From NCBI GenBank assembly GCA_963576475.1, contig OY754969.1, positions 25,068,318 to 25,132,317 of the forward strand: a stretch of DNA of 64,000 nucleotides, read 5' to 3'. This document shows positions 42,990-54,700 of the stretch, piece after piece. The stretch comes from Molanna angustata (Eukaryota; Arthropoda; Insecta; Trichoptera; Molannidae). The notes under the pieces are model-generated. The model ran no database searches. It was not told the origin of the DNA and was given only the letters and a program-made list of their open reading frames with translations. Position 1 is the first letter of the stretch; every line of letters starts with the position of its first letter. Position numbers and translations under genes: made by a program.

Positions 42990-43429
42990 ATTGATAAGAT
43001 TACAAAAATACCTCTGTAAAGAGTACACAACGAAAACACTAAATGTTAATTATTTATAGAAGCAAGAAAAACTCATTGTCGGATATCTGTATTGAGTGTA
43101 AGCATCTTTCACGAGCAAACCCTTAGGGCGCGGCGTATACGGCATTTGGGTCGACCATAAAAATCATCGTAAAAACTTGGATACCCGACTGGAACATAAA
43201 ATGCACCCAATTACTCGGTTTCTGTGACCGATGGACCCACTCACATCTCCACTTACCCCATCCTCTCTACCCGTGGTCATAGTGAGAAATATAACTTAAA
43301 CCTCCTTCACCGACCCTTCATATATTATTTTTTTGTTTCCCAAATACCTATAGAAAACTAAGAGGGACTCTTAGAAGGATATTTGAATTTTCTTTTTTAA
43401 TTTTACAACACGCTTTTATTTTTTTTATA
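42990..43429. other. Unassigned, partly GC-richer
   Basis: 43120-43310 has balanced composition, including CACCCAATTACTCGG, but I recognise no family. Confidence 0.3.
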
Positions 43430-43660
43430 CATAGAATTATAATGTACAGAAGCCGCGTGTAGTACAAATTTCGAATTCAAATGTATGCCAAGTTTTTTTT
43501 TACATGTGTGTGTGTGTGTGTGAGGCGGTAGATCGGTTGGTCTACGTTTTATGTAGGTGTGCGTATCAGTAGGTGTACGTATACTAGAAATTCGTCTATT
43601 TCCTCGTAGTTTTAGTTGGCATACTTTCATTGCGCTGACTAGGTATCTGTATCATATATA
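43430..43660 (-). repeat. Dispersed repeat; empty site for the 55.8-kb insertion
   Basis: On minus this matches 55735-55821 plus 56113-56240: TCAGCGCAATGAAAG, CGTACACCTACTGATACGC, ACACCTACATAA, CGATCTACCGCCTC, then (CA)n, GAATTCGAAATTTGTACTAC and ACGCGGCTTCTG. The Penelope-like element present in the partner is absent here (junction about 43545-43558). Confidence 0.85.
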
Positions 43661-43879
43661 ATCTAAGTTAATATAATATTCATTTTTCATTACAGAATAC
43701 AATATTACATTTGAAAATAAATACAACAATAATTCAAAAATATTGCCTCATTAGAAGTTCGAACACTTGTGTATGGGGCAAGAGTAACATTTAAATAGTA
43801 ATAATTAACAGTAGAAAAAAAAACTATTGTAAACTAATTCTAACAACTGACATTAATTTTTTATACACAATTTTATACA

Positions 43880-43950
43880 GTTATTGGCAACTTGTTGTTG
43901 CGTGCGTGTCAATAACTATCCGACACAGCATCCGTCAGCCGCCCGAGACA
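43880..43950 (+). repeat. SINE-A tail fragment
   Basis: TTATTGGCAACTTGTTGTTG followed by CGTGCGTGTCAATAACTAT and GCCGCCCGAGAC match the SINE-A tail. No head remains. Confidence 0.55.
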
Positions 43951-44184
43951 TAACAAAATAAATTATATTCGCACATACGCGCACATGTATAGGTAGGTAC
44001 TCAAGCTCTTTTATATTTAATTCCATCTTTGAATATTGGAGAGTATTGAAATATTTAGTGCCCAAATAAATTTAGTGGTATTGTGCAATTATTTCATTAA
44101 TCAACAACATTTGATCTTTGGCTACGAACTCTCAATTTTCCATTTATGATTTCTTTGAATATCTGTAATAAAGCTTACTGTAGA

Positions 44185-44250
44185 AAATATTGTAGAAAAG
44201 TGTGGTGTTCGGTTCTCTCTGCCTACACCATGAGGGACATGGCGTGTTGG
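44185..44250 (+). repeat. RTE 3'-tail-like fragment
   Basis: GTTCGGTTCTCTCTGCCTAC and GAGGGACATGGCGTGTTGG resemble the end of the RTE remnant near 34670-34710. Confidence 0.4.
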
Positions 44251-44584
44251 TAAGTATTTATGTCTTTCAAACAATTCGCCTATACAATAATACGCAAATC
44301 CTTCTCAGATTGACGAGATTCATGATTTCTCATGTTTCCCAAAGTCAACCTTCTTGGTTTAGTTTAGATGGAACCACCCCAGAAGTAATCCCTTCCTAAT
44401 AAAAAAGGAATCATCGAATTTAGGAGACGTGGTAAATTATTATTTATTGCAGACGAATTTTTAAATTTAAGAGTTTGATTTTTTTTCTCGCGAGTTCCAT
44501 CATCAGAAACATATGAAATTCATATGAGTGTTCATCTCTGAAGCACTTCCTTCTAATAAAAAAATAAATCATTAAAATCTGACA

Positions 44585-45338
44585 ATGTTTAAAATGGAAA
44601 CCCCATATCTCAATTTTAAGCATGAAATTAAAAAAAAAAAATTCATTTTTCGCTCCATCAGAAATGTTTTACCACAATCTGTCATTAAATTAATGTACTA
44701 TTCACTTTTCCAATCAATAGTAGAATATGGTATTATAGGGTGGGGTGGCACTTACAAAACAAATATAGATCCAATAGTTAAAGCCCAAAAATCCGTTTTG
44801 AAAATAATATTTAATGTACCTATTCGCACACCCTCAGCCGAACTATTCAAAAAACTTGACATAGGTACTAGACATACCACAGTTATACATATGCTAAAAA
44901 CATTTTCACTTATATCTATTCACACCTTAACGACTTTCAATCGACCCAAACTACACGTCAGACTAGACAGACTAGACAAGCAAATATACAGATACCGAGA
45001 ACCAAGTCGACTTATGGACAAAGAAATTTTCATCCAATTGAATTGAAGAAAACTACAAATATAAACAGCTTTAAATGTGGATTAAAGAAGTGGGTAAAAA
45101 AAACAAACAAGACAGTGATAAATAAACAACTCTACGTTAACATACAATGACACACACGCACACCTAAACAATATACTTATATAATTATAAGCTGCTTCAG
45201 AACAGGTTTTTAACCTAGTGAAGCAGTTTACATTCCGCATCTAGTTCTTAAGTATCTTCTTTTTGTAAAAATATTGTATTGTTAAACTTTGATGTGTACC
45301 TTGTATATTATTTCTTATGTTACAAATAAAAAAAAAAT
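44585..45338 (+). pseudogene. 5'-truncated LINE: RT C-terminus and 3' UTR
   Basis: The 153-codon plus frame (44585-45046) has SVIKLMYYSLFQSIVEYGII then WGGTYKTNIDPIVKAQKSVL and KIIFN, the thumb-region (LYxSLxxSxLxYGxxxWG...xxLxxxQKxxLRxI) order of Jockey/CR1-type LINEs. After a frameshift near 45045, TNINSFKCGLKKWVKK continues the usual (I)xxFKxxLKxWL end. The 3' UTR follows with a hairpin at 45190-45232 and ends in an A-rich tail (AAATAAAAAAAAAATG) at 45338. No endonuclease or RT active site. Confidence 0.85.
45190..45232 (+). repeat. LINE 3' UTR stem-loop
   Basis: GCTGCTTCA pairs with TGAAGCAGT, and AGGTT with AACCT inside. It is located about 110 bases before the A tail. Such 3' structures are recognised by the LINE RT in some families. 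Confidence 0.7.
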
Positions 45339-45629
45339 GTTGAAGAGTTCCTATTACTGAAGTGCAAATTGAAGACTTTGATGAATTTATCATGGATCCC
45401 ATGTTCTTATTATCTTGAATTGGGACCAATCGGGTAGCCCCTTTCTACTGTAAAACGAATTATTGAAATCAGGTGGTATAAAGAAATCGCTCATCATATG
45501 TACATAAAAAAAGTTCATATTCACAAAAAGTAATATGTATCTAGTCGATGTTAAAATAGTTTTTTCGTTATAATTTCTAATTCGTTCGTATTGGTACAGT
45601 GGTAATATGTCAAAAACATAAGGCAATAC
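45339..45629. other. Nothing recognised
   Basis: Only short unassigned frames. Confidence 0.3.
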
Positions 45630-45755
45630 TATTTACATACATTTCCTAAATTAAGCATAAATGTATGGTGAACGAAATCTATCGTTGCAGAGTTCGAACT
45701 CGTGACCACTGGATTACAATCCAACGCGGTAACCGCTCTGCCACCACCCATCTAC
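45630..45755 (-). mobile_element. SINE-B copy
   Basis: On minus: GATGGGTGGTGGCAGAGCGG, anticodon arm around TTGGATTGTAATCCAG, B box GAGTTCGAACTCTGC and tail TTTATGCTTAATTTAGGAAA. Matches 38622-38790. Confidence 0.8.
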
Positions 45756-46699
45756 ATAAATATGTAGTTCTGGTGAACACATTTTTGTTCATAATGAGTT
45801 GAATAAATTAGACCCATTATCAATAATTTTAAATATAAGGCATTAGATATCTATAATATGTATGCCTTAAAATCTTTTTAATATTTATGTATCGTGAAGT
45901 TTTCTTTTTGAAGCTTTCGGTACTTTTTTACATGCCAAAAATAATATACATATTAACTTAACGATATAATGATAAATACAACCCACATTTGTTTTTTTGA
46001 ATTTGTATTAAATATTAAATTTCTGTGGTTTAATATTCGATATGTTTATAATATTGTATTGGTGAAGTAATTTGTTTTCATATTTGTTCCGATTCTAACG
46101 AATTTCGTATTGCGTGAAATAAAAAAAAACACATTAAAATATGAACACATTACTAGGCACATCATAACGATTACATATTATTTCATCTCCATAAAATATT
46201 TTCCATGCAAATTGCATTTGCAAAAAGCAATGAAATATATATGTAATGCCAACGTGAAAATTTTCATTATGATTGGTCGATACAGTATTATGTAGTTACA
46301 GTTAACAATTGTACCAATTTGTTATTATGAAACGATTTCGTTGACTAAACCTACAAATTATACATACCTAAAATTCATATACTTCGGTACTTTAAATAAT
46401 ATTACTCAATATTTTATATTGATTATCAAAATTAATAATAATTATAATACATGAATTGATACCTTATTTTAAACATTAATACAATCGGGGAAGATTCTAT
46501 AATGTTTTGCTACCGGTGTATTTAAGGAAAAAGATTTTTCCAAAAAGATCATTAAACCCATTAGAAAAAAGTTAAAAAAAGTGGGGTATTTCATATTCAC
46601 AAAAAGCATTAAACAATATATCACTATCCATACTTAGGATACCACTTGTCAATGATACCACTTGGTAAATAATTACATTATGTTATTAAGATATATGAA
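45756..46699. other. AT-rich stretch, nothing recognised
   Basis: No supported feature. Confidence 0.4.
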
Positions 46700-46800
46700 T
46701 GTGTAGTGGGATGTAGGTATACCAAGCAAAAAGATACAAATTTGCGCTCTGCGCACCCACGTGACGGACTCAAGTTGTTTTCTGATAACTATATAATGTG
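46700..46800 (+). repeat. Dispersed repeat fragment
   Basis: ATACCAAGCAAAAAGATACA, GCGCACCCACGTGAC and CTCAAGTTGTTTTCTGATA match 59170-59245 and partly 21480-21560. Confidence 0.6.
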
Positions 46801-47550
46801 TATAATAATGAGAGTTCATTGTGGGGTGTATAATAAATAATGAGTTAAATTATGAGTGTTAATTACTAAATTATTAAAAAAATAATAATACATATAATTC
46901 GTTTGTTTTTTTTCAATGCATTAGGTATGTTATTTATCTGTTTGAAACAGTCCTTGTGAAGGAAAAATAACAGTATTGTTGGTACTTGCTTTTATCAAAA
47001 AATGTCTGGCGCATATCATTGCTCTAATACATTATTTGGATATTTCGTGGTTGTTGCATTTAGTAAGTTATTATGAAAATCAAATTGGCCATAATTACAT
47101 CGCAGCTATAAAATAATTATGATGTCAGATTAATTCTCATGCTCTGTAACTATTGGCGAATGGCCAATTTTTCAGTGGAAACATGAATGAGAGCACTGTT
47201 TCTCCATTACTGACGAAATCTTTTAAATTTCATATCGAGAGATTAAAATTTATATAATTTTAGATATTTATATAATTGTTTGTTTTCTGCAATGCCCTAC
47301 TAGGGGAAAAACCTGTGCCGAGGGTAACACGTCTCGAAACAGTGACACTGCAATAGTGTGAATGCCAATATCAATCGTACATAAATAAAAATTAATCTGT
47401 TGTTAGCGCCGAATTTCCGATTGCAACTCGGGTTACGAGATTAGTGAACTGTAAAGTGTAAACAATTGCACTTTGTTATGACGCGTTATTCAAGCCGACA
47501 AAGTAATTAAAGATATAAGAAGAAATGGATTAAGAAAGGAAATTACCTAC

Positions 47551-47775
47551 CAGTACGGAAGAAATCCTCGTCTCGATCGCTCACACAGTCCGTAGTCGAT
47601 GCAAGGGCACAGCACTACAAATATTATGATGTTTCCTTTAACGATAATGAGGTCTCAGCGCGACATAACGCAGTTCGAATGACGTGCGTTCGAGGTCGGC
47701 GGCAAGCAAGTACTAGTTGGTTTGTAGCAGGCACGGAACAGAACAGTTACATGGAAGTGAGGGTAAAAGTATAAC
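47551..47775 (-). promoter_or_regulatory. Candidate minus-strand first exon
   Basis: A GC-richer block, unique in the window, ends on minus with CTTCCGTACTG followed by GTAGGTAAT, a good splice donor at 47550. It holds no long frame, no repeat match and no TATA box. A 5' untranslated exon of a gene lying to the left is possible, but no acceptor or coding exon was identified. Confidence 0.25.
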
Positions 47776-48844
47776 GGCAGGAGATTCTTATTCACGCTAC
47801 AAATCAAACCAATTAAAAAAAAACATTTAAATCATAGTGAAAACATAACGAAAGAAAAAATAAGTATGGGGTCAAAATCTTTGGTAGGACACTCTACTCT
47901 GCATAGTGTCTGCTCTATACTTATAGTCATTCCTTTATTTTAATTTAAAAGAAATGCCTTATTTCCGTTTTTTATGTTGTTTATGGTATGTTCTTGGAGC
48001 AATGACTCCAAAACGTCTTTGTCCAAGCGAGATTTTCATCATAGGCACAGAGAAATTCAGATCATTTACTTGCGTAGTGCTTTGCTTTTTTTCGGTGAAA
48101 AATAATTTTGTTTGAGTGACCCCAGTAAAAGTGCCATAGCAAAAAGTGTGTCAAATTTTGACAATCGCTGATTTGTGTGAAAGGCTCAAACTGGGTTTCT
48201 GTAGCGGTAATTTTATACCCGTTTCTTACCAATAACAGGCAAACTAAAATGTCCGGAAATGCTGGCAGCTTACACGACTGCTGCTACATACATATTATTA
48301 TACCCTCAGTACACTTGGCATGTGGAAGCCTTATTAAAATAAGCCAACTTGCCGCCACATGATAAGTCAAGGTTTCAGTTTTAATCAAAATACATAATAT
48401 TTCGAACACATTTTTTTATTTAAGAATGAATATGCTCATATTTCAGTCATACAATATTTTTGATATGTTTATTTGGTAATCATTGAAAAATTATATGGAC
48501 ACCCACTCGTATATTTTAAAAACATTTATGTTAGTCAACATACATATCAGTTTCTTAAGGTAGGTACCTACATACGCATTTTTTTGTTTGTATAAATAAT
48601 ATGTTTTGATGATATATAATATTGAATGACTATAATGATTATTACACATTCATACAACATTATATATTATTTTTTGCAACAATTCGGTAAATAGTTATTT
48701 TTTTATGTTTAAGGCAATTCACCCAGCAATGAGTGTTTTGTAAAACGTAATTTGATTAACGGGCGCATTGTCTTCAACATTTTGTTAACCTACCGAAATA
48801 TTTAGTAAATGGCGAAAGATTTATTAATATTTAGTCCTTATAAC
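47776..48844. other. No recognised gene
   Basis: A balanced-composition piece at 48170-48360 gives a 61-codon frame without a recognisable domain. Confidence 0.3.
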
Positions 48845-48990
48845 AAGTATATGTACATCCTCATACATTCCCTACACTAAGCATAAATGCTTTTATTATA
48901 GGTGAACGAAATCGGTCGTGACAAGATTCCAACTCGCGACCATTGTATTACTAACCCAGTGCGCTAATTGCTCTGCCACCACCCGTTTAT
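48845..48990 (-). mobile_element. SINE-B copy
   Basis: On minus: GGTGGTGGCAGAGCAATTAG (A box), anticodon arm degraded, CGAGTTGGAATCTTG (decayed B box), CGACCGATTTCGTTCACC and tail AAGCATTTATGCTTAGTGTA. More diverged than 45630-45755. Confidence 0.75.
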
Positions 48991-49954
48991 TTCAGAAATT
49001 AATTGCTTTTCAAATACATATGTAGTAATAATTTACCATTTGACTAAGCAATAAAAAACCTTATTAGAAATACAAGGCACCTTAATTCTTCAATGAAGCT
49101 AGCAAAAAAAATATCAGAAAGTTCTTAAGGAAAATACTCTGTGTAGGATTTGAAGAACTTCAAGAGCTTCAGATTTGATGGGTTCATTAAAAAAAGTGTA
49201 GGTAAACGTGTACTATCTATCAAAATTTTTGACACTCATATTTTCAGAAAACTTCGATTTTAATTTAACATGTCTATATAATTATTAATAGTTGCCTGGA
49301 GTCTCTGAAGCCATTTTAAAACGATATCTAGATTTATTTTCTCTGATGAAATTTTGAGAAAAATTAAAATGCGTTTCGATTTTATTGTTTTGACTCTTGT
49401 AGCTCAGTGTAAATATTTCACTTAAGTTTATTTTCTTTAGTAGATTCATTAAGAATTATGCTCCTTGGGGAATTTGGTGCAGAGCAGATAGCTTTGAGGA
49501 GTGGAAGTATATTCTTATTAGATGTCGCCGGAAAGTTTCGCACGGGAATTATGTTCTCTAACGCAAATGTTATTTTAATTTATGTGTGAACTTTTCAACT
49601 ATCAAACGAGAAATTGCCCTGACGTGTTTACATGTGAGATTATTTAAGAAGAGCTCAGTGAGTCTCGCTCAAATTTCTAAAATGCCTCGTAAGCCTCAAC
49701 ACGTTGGATCTAATCACAGTAAGCAAGACAGGGAATTGAAAGATTTTGAATGTGTACACTTTCGTAAAATAATTTATAACAGATTTCATCTCAAATAATA
49801 AACATTATATAAAAAAATAACTTATCTGCCTTTTTTCCGGCAATTTGAATTGAGTTGTAATTAAAAATTGTGATACCCTATAGGTAACTGGTCACAATTT
49901 TTTATGCATATTTTTTGTTAAATTTCCTTCGAAATGCACCATAATTTAAAAACT
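48991..49954. other. No recognised gene
   Basis: The frame at 49586-49798 (70 codons, KMPRKPQHVGSNHSKQD) is basic but matches no family I know. Confidence 0.3.
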
Positions 49955-50625
49955 TCATATAATACTCAGAATTGTGAATTTTTGTTTCAGTCAGGGGTTA
50001 TCAACTTTTGAAATTTTCGTTTATTTTTCCATGTATCTCAGAATCCATAAAAGCTATGTAGAACGCTGAAATTCGGTATAAGCATAGACAAATACAAAAT
50101 CCCAAATTAGTTTTTTTTTTAAATTCCAGAGTTTCTCAAACATTTTTTATAGAAAAATATTTTTTTTTATGATAAATTTGTGAGTTTTATTGCCTATATT
50201 TCCAAATTTCTTAAAAATATCAAAAAAGCCGAAACACCCCAACTAGATAATTTAATTTTCTATTTTTTTTAACAATTTTTATAAAAATTGAATTTAGTGA
50301 CGACATTGTTTCATACAATTTGTATGGCAGTCGCCTACACACAATATCTAAGAAGACTTAATTGTTTGATACTAATCTCCAAACATACATACATACCATA
50401 ATGCTGTTTTCATATTCTGGGTAGGATCAAAGGACTGACCTCCATACTATCCTATCTTGACATACATACCTAGGTACATGTGTTGTATAGAAAACCAAAT
50501 ATCTTAAAATATTAAATAATTTGTATTTATGGGTTTTGGTACTTATTCTTCAACTATACATACTATCGCTATCGACAGTTGGATCTCATGTGTTACATGC
50601 AACTAGTTTATATTGAAAAATTTAT
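49955..50625 (+). mobile_element. Family 1 repeat, copy D (5'-truncated)
   Basis: Begins mid-element at ACTCAGAATTGTGAATTTTT, then follows copy B closely: ATATCTCAGAATCCATAAAAG-like text, GCCGAAACACCCCAACTAG, GGACTGACCTCCATACTATC, CTATCGACAGTTGGATCTC and ACATGCAACTAGTTTATAT. It lacks the first ~340 bases. Copies B and D look the most alike. Confidence 0.8.
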
Positions 50626-51159
50626 ATGTATCAGTAGTTTCTTTTTCATGTTGTCATCATCTACAAGTTTCTTTGTTCAGGGCAATTTACTATGCAATGT
50701 AAAAATACAAGATTTTACATACAAGATTTTTGTATCAGTTCGAGAAAACAAAGCGTTCATTAGCTTTATTGTAGTGGTGTATTAGTATAAAAAAAATGGT
50801 CCAAAATTGACCGAAAATCAAAATATATTTGAATTATCCTTTACTTTTCGATACATATATCGACATTTCAGCAACGTTGTATTTATTAATTAATTCTTCT
50901 GTATGGATATCCGTTATGTACAAAACAGTTACGTATGAGGGGGAAGGTATCCAGTATCCATGCCAAACTGGATCAGCTCATTCAATTAGGCTTCAACCTC
51001 CCCTACCCTACTTTGTTCTGCTTCCCTCACCCTCCATGTTCCAACCGATATAACCATTCACCCTTTCCCACCAACTTGACTGAACTTCAACACTCGATAG
51101 GCCCTTTATATCGCGCGTACAATCGACAACATAAACTATTTTATTCTTAAGTATTTTAA
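50626..51159. other. Unassigned, with a C-rich piece
   Basis: 50930-51110 encodes Pro/Leu-rich frames (LPYPTLFCFPHPPCSNRY) and is GC-richer than its flanks. I do not recognise it. It abuts a SINE-A fragment and may be LINE debris. Confidence 0.25.
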
Positions 51160-51250
51160 AATAGTAATAATAAAAATAATAAACACTTTCTTGCACTCTG
51201 CGTAAGTGGCGAGTTTATTGCCATAATACAATTTCTTCCAACTAACCAAT
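51160..51250 (-). repeat. SINE-A body fragment
   Basis: On minus: ACTCGCCACTTACGCAGAG, TGCAAGAAAGTGTTTATTAT. Same body as 20580-20606 and 30355-30385. Head and tail are absent. Confidence 0.7.
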
Positions 51251-52844
51251 GTTACTAATAGTGTAAAAATTTATAAAAATTTTACGTGTGTTTTTATTTT
51301 TTTAAGTGTACTTCTTATTTGAATTAACTGACTTCTTAGTTCTTTGAATAACTTCAGTGCACTGGATTGAATTTTGTTATTTATATATATTTTTTTTTAT
51401 TTTCCTTAAAATTATTATTCACACTTAAAATAAAACATGTTCTTTTACAATATGGAAGTATCTTGTTGTTATATCTAGAATATTGTTCTGTTGTGGAAAA
51501 TTGCTGAATATTATATTTGTTCAATATCTGTTTTTGTCCGAATCAGCCAACAAAAATTCTCCCTCCATTTTTCAGCCGGAAATGGACAAATAAAATTATA
51601 CAAATAGTATCACAGATGCATTTGTATCCCCTGAAATTGTCTCACAATCGCGGGTCAATTCTACATTACACCAGATGTTTGTCTGGCATTATTATCAAAA
51701 TATCGTTATTATGTATTTTCAGAATTAACCTCAGGAAATATCCAAGTTGCTACGTAATGAAATTTCAAATAATTTTCACGATTAAATAACTAAAATTCTA
51801 TGTGATTAAACCAAGATAAATATGAAATGTCCTGTTTGAATAGACATATGAGTTAAATGAAATTTTAAATAACAACTGGATTATGATATAATGGTTGTTT
51901 TAATAAACGTAACAATGTTTATACTAACTTTGAAAGGTTCATCGTAATTGGAAAATACATATAAACAAAGGCACATAGAACGTAGTATGTAGTTTCATTT
52001 ATTCGCAGTATCGTTAACGTATAAATTTCATTTACATATGCAAATACGTTTTTTAACAGATTTACATTAAACAATTAGTTTTTTTTTTATCTTCAAATCT
52101 TATTTTTAATAATCAAATTTAATTTTAACATCAGCATCAAAAATAGAGAAGACAGCTCGTTACAGAAATCCTTTGATGAAATTTATTTCGTTTTCTATTT
52201 ACAATAGTAACTTTCAAAACGAAGATAGAAATCTTAATATTCTAAATGTTTATGAGTTATACATATAAAGTATTATATCATTATTATACACAAATATTTT
52301 GTTTGTATATACAAATACACAAATTTGAATATTTTATTATAGATACATAATTCGAAAGTAAAATTTTAATATTCTTTGGTCTTGAGAATATTGCAAATGA
52401 CGTAAACATAAATCATGTTAAATGTATATACGTCAATTAAATGTGTTTTTTTATTTATTGTATCAATTATGGAAATCTACGAAATTTATATTTGTAATTA
52501 TGTTTTTAGTTTCTTAAAATACGTACCTAATATCCAAACAAAAATTTAGACATGAATACATGGATGAAATCTACTACAAAAGACACTGTAATTACATTTG
52601 TTAATGCTTACTGCCTTGTTTACTTATAATATTTTTATATGTTTGATTTAACAATTCCTAGTATTCATTTAATATAACATCCTGTTTACTGGAATTTTGC
52701 CAGAAACACGGAAACTCTCACATCGTAAGGTAGTCAACAGTTTAAAAATTCATTGTATATTGTAAAATTAAACATTAGCCGATGAAACATTATGTTTCGT
52801 ATATTTTTTGAAACCAAAGGATAATTCGAATAGATTTATAGTTG
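51251..52844. other. AT-rich stretch, nothing recognised
   Basis: 1.6 kb without a credible frame, tRNA-like boxes or a notable inverted repeat. Confidence 0.4.
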
Positions 52845-53090
52845 TATATATTGGATTTTTTCCCTGTCGGGAGTTAATGATATTTTTGTAACAATTTTTA
52901 ATATATAAAGCGACGAATTTGAAATATTATAGGAGAAACAGAAAATCAAGGCATCTACAAGGCATACGACCTGTCATCGGCTGGTTTACGTGAGCAAATT
53001 ATGCGCTTTTTCACCAATTACGCCTTTTTTATTGATTTCCCTATCAATTGAATTTTTATAAGATCAATATACTCCTTAATATTTTTTCTT
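52845..53090 (+). mobile_element. Family 4 repeat copy
   Basis: GTTGTATATATTGGATTTTT, CTGTCGGGAGTTAATGATA, then GCGACGAATTTGAAATATTA, GGCATACGACCTGTCATCGG, CTGGTTTACGTGAGC and CCCTATCAATTGAAT. It gives the full left outer sequence that the LINE-inserted copy lacks. Confidence 0.7.
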
Positions 53091-53195
53091 TTTGTACATA
53101 GACACACAATTCAATATTAACACAAATTATAATTGGGACACAAGTTTATAAATAAACATTTTCTTCATTCTTATTCTTTATATTATTCTTCTTTC

Positions 53196-53705
53196 TCAGC
53201 CATCTCTCCACTGCTGGATGTAGGCCTCTTCTAATAGCTTCCACTCGTCTTTTTTCTGGGCTTTTCGAACCCATCCGCTTCCAGCGACAGGGACAATATC
53301 ATCGGCCCACCTTTTCTGGGGCCGGCCTATTCCCCTTTTCATATCCCATGGTCTCCAATTTAGAATTCTGGGTGCCCATCTGTCCGTACCCTGTCTGGCA
53401 ACATGACCTGCCCATTGCCATTTAAGTTTTGCAACTCGATCCATGACATCAACAACTTTTGTCTGGCGTCTGATTTCTTCATTTCTAATTTTGTCTCTTA
53501 GACTTACGCTTATCATTTGCCTTTCCATGGATCTCTGAGTGCATTTTAGCTTATGTATGGTCCTCGCAGTTAGCGTGATAGTTTCCAGACCATACGTAAG
53601 CACAGGCAGGATACATGTTTCAAAAACTTTTCTTTTCAGACATGTGGGAATATCTCTGTTTTTTAGGACATGTTTAAGTTTTCCAAAGGCTGCCCAACCT
53701 TTATA
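53196..53705 (-). pseudogene. RTE-type reverse transcriptase C-terminus, well preserved
   Basis: A 135-codon minus frame starts LTYGLETITLTARTIHKLK, then RSMERQMISVSLRDKIRNEE, KLKWQWAGHVARQ, WAPRILNWRPWD, GRPQKRWADDIVPVAGSGW and YIQQWRDG. All C-terminal blocks of the RTE family common in insects are in order without a stop. Upstream DNA to 53705 adds further codons (KVFETCILPVLTYG) with a frame break. It lacks the endonuclease and RT catalytic core, so it is only the tail of an element. A diverged copy faces away from it at 53725-54110. Confidence 0.88.
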
Positions 53706-53724
53706 TTATTATAAGGACCAAAAG

Positions 53725-54110
53725 CCCAAATGGATCGGACTGGGCTGGGCAGCCTCAAAGAAACTCAAACATGAAAAACAAAATATCCCCATATATGTAT
53801 ATGTCTAAAGAGAAAAATGTTTGAAAGATGTATCCTGCATGTACTTACATAATATATGATCTGGAAACTGTCGCGCTAACTGCGCGAACCGTACATATGC
53901 TATAATGCACTCAAAAATCCACGCTAGGCGTCAGTCTAAGAGACAGAATAAGAAACGCGGAAATCAGACGCCAGACAAAATTATCGCAATAGCAATGGGC
54001 GGGTCATGTTGCCAGACAGGGAATGGACAGAAGGGCACCCAGATTTCTGAAATGGAGACCATGGGATATGAAAAAATGGAATAAACTGGCCTCAGAAAAG
54101 TAGGCCGATT
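53725..54110 (+). pseudogene. Second RTE C-terminus copy, inverted to the first
   Basis: GGCTGGGCAGCCTCAAAGAA to GAAATGGAGACCATGGGATA is the counterpart of 53196-53705 read the other way: RQSKRQNKKRGNQTPDK-, GGSCCQTGNGQKGT- type translations are frameshifted versions of SLRDxIRNxE and GHVARQGxDR. Several frameshifts. The two copies share the left end (GGCTGGGCAGCCT / AGGCTGCCCAACC) across a ~30-base spacer. Confidence 0.75.
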
Positions 54111-54200
54111 AATAGGAAAAGTCGCAGTCACCTACCCCACTCCATTAGAAACGTCGCAGTCACCTACCAAAAGTCGCAGTCACCTACCCCACTCCATTGG
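54110..54200 (+). repeat. Short tandem repeat
   Basis: GTCGCAGTCACCTACC occurs three times (about 54120, 54153, 54173), two followed by CCACTCCATTRGAAACGT. Confidence 0.85.
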
Positions 54201-54700
54201 AAACGTTTTAGAAACAAGCGTTCTGTTCATCCCCGGAGCAGCTGCTCTCCGGACGAAACAAGAACTACTATCATGCATATTTCATACCACTATCACTAAG
54301 AGTCCAACCAAAATCGTGGAGGCCCGTCAATCTCGGCGAGGGTTTCCCTCCCGACAGCGCCACGGTACACTAGACTATCACAGGGAGCCTTCGCTATGCC
54401 TGTAGTACTTTCAGTTCTTCGAAATCCACGCCAGGCGCAGCGTCAGCTGCACCTGTCTCATCATCATGGCGGACTACCGCCGAGTAGGTCGTGCCCACCA
54501 ATCATCATGGGGGGCTCCTCCACCCCTTAGTACTCATGTTGGCGAATTTCAGGTATACCACCGAAGTAGAAGTTTCAGTATGCCGATGATATTTTCGCCG
54601 TCGTTGGAAAGAGATGGGTCCAAAAAGCCCTATAGATGCCACGATTTCCCATTCCTCCTAAAATATTCCAACTTCGTCTCTATTGAGATATTTAAAAATA
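54200..54700 (+). other. GC-rich block ending in family 4 sequence
   Basis: An unusually GC-rich 450-base stretch runs directly after the RTE remnant and ends AATATTCCAACTTCGTCTC, TATTGAGATATTTAAAA (family 4, same sense as in 24100-24166). A 120-codon frame at 54466-54828 starts ADYRRVGRAHQSSWGAPPPL but crosses into family 4 DNA, so it is not credible as a gene. It could be the 5' or internal part of a transposon. Confidence 0.35.
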
